A stretch of 64,000 nucleotides of DNA from Nocardioides panacisoli. Its GTDB lineage: Bacteria; Actinomycetota; Actinomycetes; Propionibacteriales; Nocardioidaceae. The DNA lies in contig NZ_CP080409.1 in the NCBI RefSeq assembly GCF_019448235.1, positions 1,364,001 through 1,428,000 on the forward strand, given 5' to 3'. Below, piece by piece: positions 16,630-26,099 of the stretch (the stretch's first letter is position 1; each line of letters opens with the position of its first letter). Both the position numbers and the translations under genes were made by a program. The notes under the pieces are model-generated. The model was not told where the DNA came from. It did no database searches and saw only the letters and a list, made by a program, of their open reading frames with translations.

Positions 16630-19347
16630 TCATCTGTACCCCTGCGCCTGTTGCCACGCAGCGTCTGCGTCGATCTCCTGGCGTGACACGGTCCGGGAGA
16701 CCGACTCAGCGACCTGGTGGATCTGGGCCTTGGCCCGGTTGAGGTCCATGTCGCCAGTGACCTTGACCTCGACGCGGTGGATGACGGTCCCGCCCGAGCC
16801 ACCGGTTCCGACGGGAACTGGCGCAGTTCGGCCAACGGTTCCGCCGTCCGCGTATCGGTTGGCGTTGATCGCGCTGAGGAGTTCGTGGTGCCGGTCAGCC
16901 TGGCCGTAGCGGTTCGAGACCACGAACTCGCCCGGCGCGAGGCGTGCACTGACCTTGTCTCCGTAGGGGAACCGAAAGCCGGGGACCGTGCCGCCGTCGG
17001 CCCGCTCGATCGGCGAGCCGCCGATGTTCGCGCCCTGCTGATTCACCCGTGCACTGTCGCGCCGGTACTCGGTGATGAGTGTGGTGCGGATCGTGCGCGG
17101 GACGCCGGCAAGGGACGCCTTGTAGGAGGCGATGTCGCGCAGACTGTTCGCCATCCCGAGCTGGGAGACGGTGGTCTGCACGTTCTTCGGCACCGACAGC
17201 AACTGGTCGGCCAGCTCCCGCGCCCGGTCCCTACCGACACCCATCGCCACAGCGGTGTCGATGAACTGGCGCCGTGCCCGCTTGAGCGTCTGCTCAGTGG
17301 CGTTGCCGGCCTCGACCTGCTTGGCCCACGCCTGGGCGAGCTGATCCAGTGCGCCTCGGTTCTGGAGCGCGGCGTCAGAGAGTCCCTGGATGCCGGCGCG
17401 GTTCCCGTTGGCCTGCTCGCGGGCGTTCACCAGTGCCTCGCGCCATGCCGTGGTGGCGCCGAAGGCGGCGAGATTGGCCCCGACGTAGTCCTCGATCGCC
17501 CCGGTCAGGCTCTCGGTCGCAGAATCGGCCCCGAGCAGCGCCTCCTCGAGCGCGGAATGTGCCGTCGCGTTGCCAGCGGCGGCATCGGCACCGGCCCCGA
17601 GGAGGTCGGCATTGGTGTCGAGGATGTTGCCCAGATCCTGCTGGGCGTCCCATGCCTTGTTGGCCTCGCCAGTCCAGAACGGCAGCCAGTCCCCCGCTGC
17701 GGCCTTGGCGCGATCGCCGAAGCCGTCGGTGGAGGCGGCGAGCTCGTCGAGGACGCGGGTGGCGTACTCGCCGTTCTCGCCGTTCATGTGGAGGTCCTGC
17801 GCGAGGCGCTGGACGTTGATGCCGAGGTCACCGGCGTACTTGCCCAGGTTGGACTCGGACAGGATCTCGGTCAGGTCCTCGAGGCTGCCTGCCGTGGCGT
17901 CGAGGGCGTCGCGGCCACGCTGCCAGGTGTCGTAGTCACTGATCAGGCTCGGGATGGAGGCGGCCACGGTGGCGAACGCGGTGCCGGCGGCCGCGGTCTG
18001 GGCCAGTGAGGCGCGGGTGCCGTCGGCCTGGATGCCGAGGTCGGCCAGCGCGCCCTTCATGCTGGCCACCCCGTTGATGACGCGGGAGGTGAACCACAGG
18101 CCACCCCCGAAGATCGCAACGAGGCCGCCCAGCGCCACGACGGTGTTCTGTACCGGCTCTGGCAGCCTTCCGAAGGCGCTGGCGAGGGCGGCGGCCCCCT
18201 CTGCACCCTCCGCGATGATGGGCAACAGCACGTCGCCCGCCTCGATGGCCGCGTCGCGAATGTTGTTCCAAGCCACGGCCACCTGAGCGCCAGTGGTCTC
18301 CTGCCGCTTGCCGAACTCCTCGGCCAGCGCCCCGTTCTCCACGTAGGCATCCGACCCCCGAGTCAACGACTCCGTCAGCAGGTCACCAGACTCCGCCGTG
18401 GACAGCAGTGCCCGCATCAAGCGCTGATCGGTCAGGGAGAGCGCGTCAAACACACTGGAGGTCGACTCGCCCGCCGCGTTCATCTCACCGAGGCCCTGAA
18501 TGAAGGCGTTCACGGCAGAGGCGGGATTGTCGCCCCATTGCTGCTGGAACTCTGAAGCGGTCACGCCGGCCGTCGAGGCGAACGTGTCCAACTTGTCGCC
18601 ACCGTCGATCACGGCATCGCGCATCGTCGTGAACACCTTCGACAGCGCCGTGCCACCAGCCTCAGCCTCGACACCCACCGAAGTCAGGGTCGACGCGAAC
18701 GCCAGCACGTCCGACTCAGACAGGCCCGCGATCGAGCCAGCAGCAGCAAGGCGCGTGCCGAGAGTCAGGATCTCGGCCTCAGTGGTCGCCGAGTTGTTAC
18801 CCAGGTCCACCAGTGCGGAGCCGATGTTCTCGACCTCGCCCGCCGAGGTGCCCATGATGTTCGTGAATCGGGCGATCGACGTGGCCGCCTCCTCGGCGGT
18901 CAGGTTCGTCGTCTCGCCGAGCGCGATCATCGTCTCGGTGAACTCGGCCACCGACTCGGTCTGCACACCCAACTGGCCCGCAGCCTCAGCAACCGCCGCG
19001 ATCTCCTGATGGGAAGCCGGGAGGGTCCGCGCCATCTCACGCAGGTCGTCCTCGAGCTGCTGCAACTGAGTCGAGGAGCCGTCGACCGTCTTGGTGACGC
19101 CCGCCCAGGCGGTCTCCCAGTCAATGGCAGCCTTGGCCGAGGCCGCAAGTCCGCCCGCTGCGATCAGGCCCATCTTGCCGGCGCCGTTGCCGAGCTCAGT
19201 CAGACCGCGGCGCATGGTCTCGCCGCGCTTGTCGAGCTTGGTCAGGTCGTCCGCGAACCCGTTGACTGACCGCTGCGCGGCGGCCACCTGGGACTTGAAC
19301 GAGTCGAACTTCGCTACGAACCTGTAGCTGACGCTGCGCTCTGTCAT
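16630..19347 (-). CDS. Phage tail tape measure protein (TP901 type)
   Basis: A 905-residue protein. In tailed phages it sets tail length and helps DNA pass the host envelope. Residues about 75-400 are the TP901 core (AAIDWETAWAGVTKTVDG; EEAATSIARFTNIMGTSAGE; GSDAYVENGALAEEFGKRQETT). A hydrophobic stretch around 395-420 (VVALGGLVAIFGGGLWF) is typical of these proteins. The rest is Ala-rich helix and a Gly-rich C-terminus (ERADGGTVPGFRFPYGD). The reading frame is intact with no frameshift. The start ATG 19347 overlaps the upstream gene (ATGA). It is the only recognisable virion gene in this element. Confidence 0.9.
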   Translation of the reverse strand: MTERSVSYRFVAKFDSFKSQVAAAQRSVNGFADDLTKLDKRGETMRRGLTELGNGAGKMGLIAAGGLAASAKAAIDWETAWAGVTKTVDGSSTQLQQLEDDLREMARTLPASHQEIAAVAEAAGQLGVQTESVAEFTETMIALGETTNLTAEEAATSIARFTNIMGTSAGEVENIGSALVDLGNNSATTEAEILTLGTRLAAAGSIAGLSESDVLAFASTLTSVGVEAEAGGTALSKVFTTMRDAVIDGGDKLDTFASTAGVTASEFQQQWGDNPASAVNAFIQGLGEMNAAGESTSSVFDALSLTDQRLMRALLSTAESGDLLTESLTRGSDAYVENGALAEEFGKRQETTGAQVAVAWNNIRDAAIEAGDVLLPIIAEGAEGAAALASAFGRLPEPVQNTVVALGGLVAIFGGGLWFTSRVINGVASMKGALADLGIQADGTRASLAQTAAAGTAFATVAASIPSLISDYDTWQRGRDALDATAGSLEDLTEILSESNLGKYAGDLGINVQRLAQDLHMNGENGEYATRVLDELAASTDGFGDRAKAAAGDWLPFWTGEANKAWDAQQDLGNILDTNADLLGAGADAAAGNATAHSALEEALLGADSATESLTGAIEDYVGANLAAFGATTAWREALVNAREQANGNRAGIQGLSDAALQNRGALDQLAQAWAKQVEAGNATEQTLKRARRQFIDTAVAMGVGRDRARELADQLLSVPKNVQTTVSQLGMANSLRDIASYKASLAGVPRTIRTTLITEYRRDSARVNQQGANIGGSPIERADGGTVPGFRFPYGDKVSARLAPGEFVVSNRYGQADRHHELLSAINANRYADGGTVGRTAPVPVGTGGSGGTVIHRVEVKVTGDMDLNRAKAQIHQVAESVSRTVSRQEIDADAAWQQAQGYR

Positions 19348-19598
19348 GCGCTGCTCCTCTTGGTCTCTGCATGAATCCCGACGACGAGCCCATGCACGGC
19401 ATCGAGTAGGTCTGCGGTCGGTGCGACCAGGTCAGTGCCGGCGGTGGCGATGCGGAGCTCGGCCACAGCGGTCTGGAGGTAGCCGTGAGCCACCGCCTTC
19501 TCGTCTCGCGACATGCCGGCGATGCCACGGACGACGCGCTCGAGTGCCCGCCGAACCTCCGGCGGCAGCGTCGCGATGTAGTCCCCCTGAGAGGTCAT
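19344..19598 (-). CDS. Small protein upstream of the tape measure gene
   Basis: 84 residues, all-helical by composition (LPPEVRRALERVVRGIAGMS; VAHGYLQTAVAELRIATAG). Tape measure genes are often preceded by small chaperone genes; position and size would allow that role, but there is no sequence motif to support it. Coupled on both sides by 4-nt overlaps. Confidence 0.6.
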   Translation of the reverse strand: MTSQGDYIATLPPEVRRALERVVRGIAGMSRDEKAVAHGYLQTAVAELRIATAGTDLVAPTADLLDAVHGLVVGIHAETKRSSA

Positions 19599-19756
19599 TT
19601 CGCCCCCTCAAGGCTTGTGCGCTTGTGAACTCCGGGAACCGTACAAACCGGAATTCGCCTCCCCCGCTGTCCTGCCGTGGCGGTGTGCTGCCCCCACCCC
19701 CTACCGGCCAGCACGTGGCTGGCGCGGTGGGAGTGGGCGTGTGTGGCGGCGCTCAT
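19595..19756 (-). CDS. Very small basic protein
   Basis: 53 residues from ATG 19756 (MSAATHAHSHRASHVLAGRG...), rich in His, Arg and Gly, ending SLEGAK. Its start overlaps the previous stop (TGATG) and its stop overlaps the next start (ATGA). The coupling is the main evidence that it is translated. Function unknown. Confidence 0.5.
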   Translation of the reverse strand: MSAATHAHSHRASHVLAGRGWGQHTATAGQRGRRIPVCTVPGVHKRTSLEGAK

Positions 19757-19932
19757 CACAGCGTCACGCTCAACGCGGTTGCGATGCGCACGACTTGGGC
19801 GTGGGTCCACTTCTCGCCGCCACGGGGTCGGTGGACGGGCTGCTCGTTCTCGAGCGCGGCCGCCAGGTCGGCGTCATCGCCGCTCCAGCCAGCGATCGCG
19901 AGTGCCATTCGGATGTCGGTGCGGTCATACAT
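19756..19932 (-). CDS. Small DNA-binding-like protein
   Basis: 58 residues, MYDRTDIRMALAIAGWSGDD... to ...RIATALSVTL, starting ATG 19932 behind a clear AAGGAG. The segment KWTHAQVVRIATALSV resembles a short helix-turn-helix. It heads the coupled run ending in the tape measure gene. Family not recognised. Confidence 0.6.
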   Translation of the reverse strand: MYDRTDIRMALAIAGWSGDDADLAAALENEQPVHRPRGGEKWTHAQVVRIATALSVTL

Positions 19933-19964
19933 GGGGGTGCTCCTTACATGTGGTGGGTACTTGT

Positions 19965-20822
19965 TCAGGGGGTAAGACGGAACGTCGTGGCCTGGTCACT
20001 GCGCTGCGCGCTGCGAGTCAGTGCCCGGTCCAGTCGGGCAACCCGGTCGGCAACTTCCTGTCGGGTCGCGGCGGCGCTGAGGGTGATGCGCTCTCCGTAG
20101 TCGCCTCGGGCAGCCGCCAAGAGCGTCAGGTCGCGGTTGAGTTGGGCGTCGCGATGGAGCCGGTGGAGCGCGGCGCGGTCCGGGTTCTCGTCCTCGAGGG
20201 ACTGCCCGCGAGCGTTGACGGGCTCCGCCCCGAGGTCTGGCACGTCGACGAACGGCAACACGACGTGGGCGCGCAGGCCGGCGCGGCTGCTCGGGAGCAG
20301 TAGTGCGGCCACGGTGCCGAGGCTGGAGAGCGTGGCCTTGACCCGCTTGTAGGCGGCCGATGCGTCCGTGGCAATCACTGCCTCGGTGTCGAGTGGGGCC
20401 GACGCGGGCAACTTCTTGACGTCCTTGGTCAACGCCTCGATCGCCGTGGCGACCGGCTCGGTGAGACGCGCCAGCACGTCGTCTCGGTCTGCTCGGTAGC
20501 GCCGGTGAGCGGCAGGGTCACGGTGCTTGAGCAGTGCTGCTCGCAGGTGGTCCATGTCGCGGGCTTGGGCGAGGCGGGCCGCTGCGTGTTCTACCCAGGT
20601 GGCGGCCTCGGTGGCCGACACCAGGACGGCCTCGTCGGCGAGTTCGGCGGCCGCAACCGCTTCGGTCGGCATGGTCGACAGCTCAAGGTCGGCATGGTTG
20701 ACGCGGCTGATGTCGTGGTCGATGTCGAAAGCGGCGCACGCTGCTCGGAGCGCGTCGAGCTGCGCGTTTCCGCCCGATGTGCTCGGTAGTTGGTAGTGGG
20801 TCGTGGAGTCAGTGGTCGGCAT
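19965..20822 (-). CDS. Hypothetical element protein
   Basis: 285 residues, largely helical and charged (VEHAAARLAQARDMDHLRAA; RADRDDVLARLTEPVATAIE), with no membrane segment or signal. The C-terminal part ends in coiled-coil-like arginine-rich helices (RVARLDRALTRSAQRSDQAT). I do not recognise a family. It starts 2 nt after the stop of the upstream gene. Confidence 0.65.
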   Translation of the reverse strand: MPTTDSTTHYQLPSTSGGNAQLDALRAACAAFDIDHDISRVNHADLELSTMPTEAVAAAELADEAVLVSATEAATWVEHAAARLAQARDMDHLRAALLKHRDPAAHRRYRADRDDVLARLTEPVATAIEALTKDVKKLPASAPLDTEAVIATDASAAYKRVKATLSSLGTVAALLLPSSRAGLRAHVVLPFVDVPDLGAEPVNARGQSLEDENPDRAALHRLHRDAQLNRDLTLLAAARGDYGERITLSAAATRQEVADRVARLDRALTRSAQRSDQATTFRLTP

Positions 20823-20824
20823 GG

Positions 20825-21082
20825 TCAGTTCCTCTCGTTGGTGTCGGCCTCGATCTGGGCCATCAGGTCGTCGGCGAAGTTGGGGTCCGGGTGCGGTTCG
20901 GGCTCGGGGGCCGGGGCCAGGAACAGCGGCGCGAGCGCGTCGTGTGCGACCTGCCTGCGGTCAGCGCGGGCGTCGCGGCGCGCGGTCTCGGTGCGTTCCC
21001 GTTCCTGCGCCCGGGCGGCGGCCAGATCGGTGAGCATGTCGGCGAACTCTTGCCGCAGCGAAGGTCGTGGCTGGTTGGTCAT
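20825..21082 (-). CDS. Small charged helical protein
   Basis: 85 residues (MTNQPRPSLRQEFADMLTDL...). A long Arg/Glu/Ala helix (ARAQERERTETARRDARADR) is followed by a Pro-rich acidic linker (PAPEPEPHPDPN). ATG 21082 overlaps the upstream stop. Function unknown. Confidence 0.6.
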   Translation of the reverse strand: MTNQPRPSLRQEFADMLTDLAAARAQERERTETARRDARADRRQVAHDALAPLFLAPAPEPEPHPDPNFADDLMAQIEADTNERN

Positions 21083-21234
21083 CGGGTCACCAGTCCTCGG
21101 CGCAGGCGCTCGCGGTCGAGCTCGCGCTGCGTGGGTGAGAGGCCGGCAGCCAGGAGCCACTGCTCGAGCAGCGCGCTATCGGTTGTGGCCAGGAGCCGGT
21201 CGGGGATGCTGGCGAGGCGATCGGCGGTGTTCAT
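21079..21234 (-). CDS. Very small helical protein
   Basis: 51 residues, MNTADRLASIPDRLLATTDS... to ...RLRRGLVTR, with overlaps of 4 nt on both sides. Coupling and codon usage like the neighbours support translation. Function unknown. Confidence 0.55.
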   Translation of the reverse strand: MNTADRLASIPDRLLATTDSALLEQWLLAAGLSPTQRELDRERLRRGLVTR

Positions 21235-21386
21235 CGGGTGGCCTCCTGCACGTTGTGGTCGGGGCAGCGCCAGGGGCCGGCGGCCAGGAGGTTGTCGAGG
21301 TGCTTGCCGTAGGCGGTGGCCCATCGGTGGCAGCCGTCGGTGTCGCAGCGCAGTGTCACTACGGCGACGTCGGCGAACTCGGTCAT
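21231..21386 (-). CDS. Small putative zinc-binding protein
   Basis: 51 residues from ATG 21386. It contains LRCDTDGCHRWATAYGKHLD and PWRCPDHNVQ; two Cys pairs with His suggest a zinc ribbon. Coupled to the WhiB gene upstream (ATGA). Similar mini-ribbons occur in actinobacteriophages; the function is unknown. Confidence 0.6.
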   Translation of the reverse strand: MTEFADVAVVTLRCDTDGCHRWATAYGKHLDNLLAAGPWRCPDHNVQEATR

Positions 21387-21658
21387 GCGGCTTGCTCCTT
21401 CTTGGAAGCTCGGGGTTTGGGTGTGCGGTCGACGCCGGCCCACACGTGCCAGGTCTCGCGCTGGGCATCGGCGTAGGCGGCGCACGCCTCGAGGGCTGGG
21501 CACCACTGGCACGCCTCGGCGGCCTCGGCACGCTCTGCCCGGTCGTCGGATGAGAACGGGGCCGGGTCGACGACACAGGGCGTGTTCTGGTCGACGAGGT
21601 GGAGCAGTTCGATGAATCGAGGTGCGGCGTCGGGCTTGAGGCCCAGTCGGTTGGTCAT
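21383..21658 (-). CDS. WhiB-family iron-sulfur transcription factor
   Basis: 91 residues with the four WhiB cluster ligands Cys28, Cys50, Cys53 and Cys59 (spacing x21, x2, x5: TPC...CQWCPALEAC). The Gly/Trp turn reads HVWAGVDRTPK, followed by a basic tail KPRASKKEQA for DNA contact. WhiB proteins bind a 4Fe-4S cluster and usually act with the primary sigma factor's region 4. Phage-borne WhiB proteins can block host whiB promoters. Here it sits mid-operon in an element inserted in sigA itself. Overlaps both neighbours. Confidence 0.9.
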   Translation of the reverse strand: MTNRLGLKPDAAPRFIELLHLVDQNTPCVVDPAPFSSDDRAERAEAAEACQWCPALEACAAYADAQRETWHVWAGVDRTPKPRASKKEQAA

Positions 21659-22194
21659 GCCCGTGCCCCCTGGGTTTGGGGGTGCTCCGGTCCTGCCGGA
21701 CCGGTTGTAGAAGAGAGAGAGGGCTCAGGCTCAGAACGTCCGCAACCGTTGCCGACGTTCACCCCGGAACGACCAGAATCACTGCGGACGTTCGAACCGA
21801 AACGTCCGCAGTCGTTGCCGACGTTCGGTTGCTTGCGAGACGTGTGATCCCGGGAGCAACGGTCCTCGGGCTGGCCCTTCCCGCCCTGCACGTGGTCGCT
21901 GCTGACGATCAGGCACAGCATCCGCGAGCCCTCGAGCAGGTAGCCCAACTGCACTGCCTTGTCGACCGCCCGTGACACCGTCCGACGCTCAGGCAGCGTG
22001 CCGTCCTTGCGCACGAGGTAGCGGGTCAGGTCGCCCCGGTTGAGCTTGGCGTGACCGTTGGCCTTGTGCCGGCCGTAGGCGACGAACACGACCCTCAGGT
22101 AGTCAGGGAAGTGCGGGTGCCCGGCGAACTCCAGCCAGTGATCCTGCGCGTGAGCGGCCCAGTCCCGGCCGCCGAAGTCGATCTTGCGACTCAC
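21655..22194 (-). CDS. Winged-helix/HTH protein with internal repeat
   Basis: 179 residues. The N-terminal half (HPHFPDYLRVVFVAYGRHKA; GDLTRYLVRKDGTLPERRTVSRAVDKAV) has the look of a replication or regulatory helix-turn-helix protein of actinobacterial mobile elements. The C-terminal half is low-complexity and includes the repeated peptide NVGN-D/G-CGR, encoded by 26-bp DNA repeats at 21735 and 21801. The tail is Pro/Ser-rich. Whether it starts replication or represses transcription cannot be decided. Confidence 0.65.
   Translation of the reverse strand: MSRKIDFGGRDWAAHAQDHWLEFAGHPHFPDYLRVVFVAYGRHKANGHAKLNRGDLTRYLVRKDGTLPERRTVSRAVDKAVQLGYLLEGSRMLCLIVSSDHVQGGKGQPEDRCSRDHTSRKQPNVGNDCGRFGSNVRSDSGRSGVNVGNGCGRSEPEPSLSSTTGPAGPEHPQTQGARA
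21735..21826. repeat. Two 26-bp direct repeats with an inverted half-copy
   Basis: AACGTCCGCA-AC-CGTTGCCGACGTTC (21735-21760) and AACGTCCGCA-GT-CGTTGCCGACGTTC (21801-21826), 24 of 26 identical, 66 bp apart. Between them GCGGACGTT (21784-21792) is the inverse of the repeat start. They lie inside the HTH gene. Confidence 0.75.
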
Positions 22195-22424
22195 AACAGC
22201 GCCCCCTGCCGAGGGTCGTTGACGAGCACCAGGCGACCGCGGCTCTCGGCGAGCGCGATCAAGTCACGCGCCGTGTGCGGCTGCGTGGCCCACGCCTTCT
22301 CCTGACGCGACCAGACGGGCGGTCGCCCCTTTCGGAGATCGATCAGCATCTCCCGCGTGCCGTAGCCGGCCACGAAGGCGCACGATCGGTTGTGGAACGT
22401 GACGCGGATGGCGGTGCTGCTCAC
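22191..22424 (-). CDS. Small hypothetical protein
   Basis: 77 residues: MSSTAIRVTFHNRSCAFVAG..., then DLRKGRPPVWSRQEKAWATQ and a C-terminal helix DLIALAESRGRLVLV. Overlaps the HTH gene and the upstream gene by 4 nt each. No family recognised. Confidence 0.6.
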   Translation of the reverse strand: MSSTAIRVTFHNRSCAFVAGYGTREMLIDLRKGRPPVWSRQEKAWATQPHTARDLIALAESRGRLVLVNDPRQGALL

Positions 22425-22810
22425 GCGGCCACCTCCTCGATGGCGGCGTCGACCTCGGCCTTGGCAACCTGGCCGGGGTCATCGCGCCAGAGCAGTGCGT
22501 GCGCGCGACAGGCGTGTGCGTTGGCGTCACAGCGTCGCCACTGTTCGCGCAGCTCCTCGACCGTGGCGCGGCCGAGGAAGTCGCGTGCCGGGTCCGGCTT
22601 GGCGGCCTCGAAGTCAGCCGCCCGGCGCTCCCAGAACGCGGCCGTGGCCTGCGCGAGGGCGTCCTGGAGCACCCGACGCTGTAGACCGTCGAGAAGCGTG
22701 AGACGGGGTAGAATTGCCGTATCGCGAGCCAGCGAATCTGAGGCCGTCGGGTTAGCCCCCCGGCGGCTTTCGCGTTCGTCAGGCGTCAATGCGATCACCG
22801 CCGACCTCAC
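22421..22810 (-). CDS. Hypothetical element protein
   Basis: 129 residues, Ala/Arg-rich helices (LQRRVLQDALAQATAAFWER; VEELREQWRRCDANAHACRA). ATG 22810 lies inside the 3' end of the preceding gene (32-bp overlap), the only large overlap in the run. Function unknown. Confidence 0.6.
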   Translation of the reverse strand: MRSAVIALTPDERESRRGANPTASDSLARDTAILPRLTLLDGLQRRVLQDALAQATAAFWERRAADFEAAKPDPARDFLGRATVEELREQWRRCDANAHACRAHALLWRDDPGQVAKAEVDAAIEEVAA

Positions 22811-23048
22811 TTGCGGGCCGTGCGGCCTTCCTGCGGGCCTGCGCCGAGCGCAGGGCGAGGCGCTGGAAGTGAGCCTTGCGAAGGTGTTCCGCTCGAACAG
22901 GATCGCCGTCAGCGAGATCGAGGAACTTCTGCTCCAAGGCGCGACGGGCGGGGGCGGTGCGTGCGCTGCGGTCTTTCGTGTTGGCCCAACTGGCGTGGGC
23001 TCCGATGCGTCCAGCGATGCTGAGCTCGCTGTCGGTGGCGGCGCTCAT
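22779..23048 (-). CDS. Conserved small actinobacterial/phage protein
   Basis: 89 residues from ATG 23048: MSAATDSELSIAGRIGAHAS..., then WANTKDRSARTAPARRALEQ and a basic C-terminus. The GAHASWANTxDRSARTAPAR block recurs in actinobacterial chromosomes and phages without known function. It is the first gene of the long minus-strand run toward the tape measure gene, so its promoter should lie in 23049-23330. Confidence 0.7.
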   Translation of the reverse strand: MSAATDSELSIAGRIGAHASWANTKDRSARTAPARRALEQKFLDLADGDPVRAEHLRKAHFQRLALRSAQARRKAARPASEVGGDRIDA

Positions 23049-23117
23049 GGCGACACTCCTGAAAAGCACAAACGCCGAGCAAGCAACTACGCCCATCCGG
23101 GGCGTTGTTGTCACTCG

Positions 23118-23232
23118 GCGTCAGCATCGCGCTTCAGGCCGCTGGCTCGGCGTAGGGACACTGCCCGGGCGTCGCACCCGCGTATCTCTACCGCTTCTCA
23201 GCCATTCCGAGGCGTCGGCATCGCGCTTCAGG
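23118..23232. repeat. 22-bp direct repeat pair upstream of the coupled operon
   Basis: GGCGTC-A/G-GCATCGCGCTTCAGGC occurs at 23118-23139 and 23211-23232 with one mismatch. It lies between the operon start and the integrase, so it may be a regulator or integrase/excisionase arm site. Confidence 0.5.
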
Positions 23233-23274
23233 CAACTCGGAACGGAACTCGGTGTTCTCTTGTTGATACCGATT

Positions 23275-23296
23275 CTACACGGTGTACCGCTACACC
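23275..23296. promoter_or_regulatory. Inverted-repeat cluster near the integrase 3' end
   Basis: CTACAC-GGTGTA-CCGC-TACACC: three half-sites of GGTGTA/TACACC in alternating orientation, about 230 bp upstream of the first gene of the operon. A plausible repressor operator; no regulator is proven. Confidence 0.4.
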
Positions 23297-23332
23297 GCCG
23301 AGCTCTCCAGCCGGCGCGTGTTGTGGAACCTG

Positions 23333-24250
23333 CTACAACTCCCCCAAGTTCAGACCGCGGGCTTCCTCGGCTGCGCGGGAGGCAGCCTGGGCCTTGGTGT
23401 AGCGCTGGAGCATGTCGTGGCGGGTCCAGCCGGCGACGGCCATGAGGCCGGTCTCGGAGCCCCCAGCGGCGAGCCAACGATGCGCGGCCGTGTGGCGGAG
23501 CTTGTGTGGCGTGAAGCCGACGATCCCGGCCTCGTCGGCACGCTGCCCGAGGCTGTTGTGCAGGGCGTCGTAGGAGTAGCGCTTGCCGCGATCGCCCAAC
23601 CACAGGGCGGGGTCGGCAGCGAGGCGGTGTCCACGGCGCAGGCGCACGTAGCGATCCAGTGCGCGGGCGGCGTCGGGACCGAACGGCACCACGCGGCCCT
23701 TTCCGCCCTTCCCGCGGCGGATGGTGGCGAGCTGTTCCTTGAGGTCTAGGTCGTCGAGCTCCATCGCGACCACTTCCCCGGCACGGGCTCCGGTCTCGAA
23801 CATGAAGCGGATGATGGCCTCGTCGCGTCGGTGGCGCAGCGCGGCCTTGGTGTCGGTGCCGCGCGGGACGGTGCAGGTCTTGAGCAGTGCCCGCAACTCG
23901 TCGTCACTCAGTGGTTCCACGACGGCCTCGTCCAGCTTGGGTGCCTTCACGCCGAGGAATGGGTCGGCCTCGAGCTCGTCCTCCTCTGTGGCCCAGGCGG
24001 CGAACCTGCGGACGCCGAGCTGTCGGGAGCGAGCGGTGGCCGGCGCCGAGCCGGACTCGATCAGGTCGGCGATCCAAGCATTGAGGCTAGTGCGGTCGAA
24101 CGGAGCGCGGTCCTGCTCGGTGCACCAGTCGAGGTAGCGGCGGACGCTGGTCTCGTAGGACTTGAGCGTCTGTGGGCTCTTGCGCTCGGCTCGCAGCGAT
24201 ACCTGCCAGGACTCGGCGAGTGCGGCGGCATCGGCTGGAGAGTGCGTCAC
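23333..24250 (-). CDS. Tyrosine recombinase / integrase of the sigA-integrated element
   Basis: 305 residues, XerC/D-like size. The N-terminal core-binding domain spans about 8-95 (LRAERKSPQTLKSYETSVRR). The catalytic set is complete: Arg156 (GARAGEV), Lys184, His249 and Arg252 (HKLRH), Trp275 in the His/Trp position, and Tyr284 (LQRYTKA). It should carry out site-specific recombination between the 21-bp att copies at 14447 and 24367. It lies beside the sigA-side site, the usual arrangement. No separate excisionase was identified. Confidence 0.93.
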   Translation of the reverse strand: MTHSPADAAALAESWQVSLRAERKSPQTLKSYETSVRRYLDWCTEQDRAPFDRTSLNAWIADLIESGSAPATARSRQLGVRRFAAWATEEDELEADPFLGVKAPKLDEAVVEPLSDDELRALLKTCTVPRGTDTKAALRHRRDEAIIRFMFETGARAGEVVAMELDDLDLKEQLATIRRGKGGKGRVVPFGPDAARALDRYVRLRRGHRLAADPALWLGDRGKRYSYDALHNSLGQRADEAGIVGFTPHKLRHTAAHRWLAAGGSETGLMAVAGWTRHDMLQRYTKAQAASRAAEEARGLNLGEL

Positions 24251-24367
24251 GACATGCAGTCTACTCGAATATCTGGACTAGCAGCGCTGTGCGGTGTTAG
24301 CGTGTCGGTCGTTGGACCCCAGAAACCGCGCTCTACCTGCACAAACGGCTTTCAGGGCCCGTGAGCC

Positions 24368-25951
<1,584 letters not shown>

Positions 25952-26099
25952 GAACACCTCTCGATACGTGCTGATCTGCCAATGGGCGCGACCATGCCCG
26001 GAGTCGTCAAGGCCGCGACTACTCATTCTGCCACGCGACCCTCGGATCCCCCGCACCGGCACGGGGGTGCGCCGGCCTTCGCCGCCTGATCCGGCGCTC

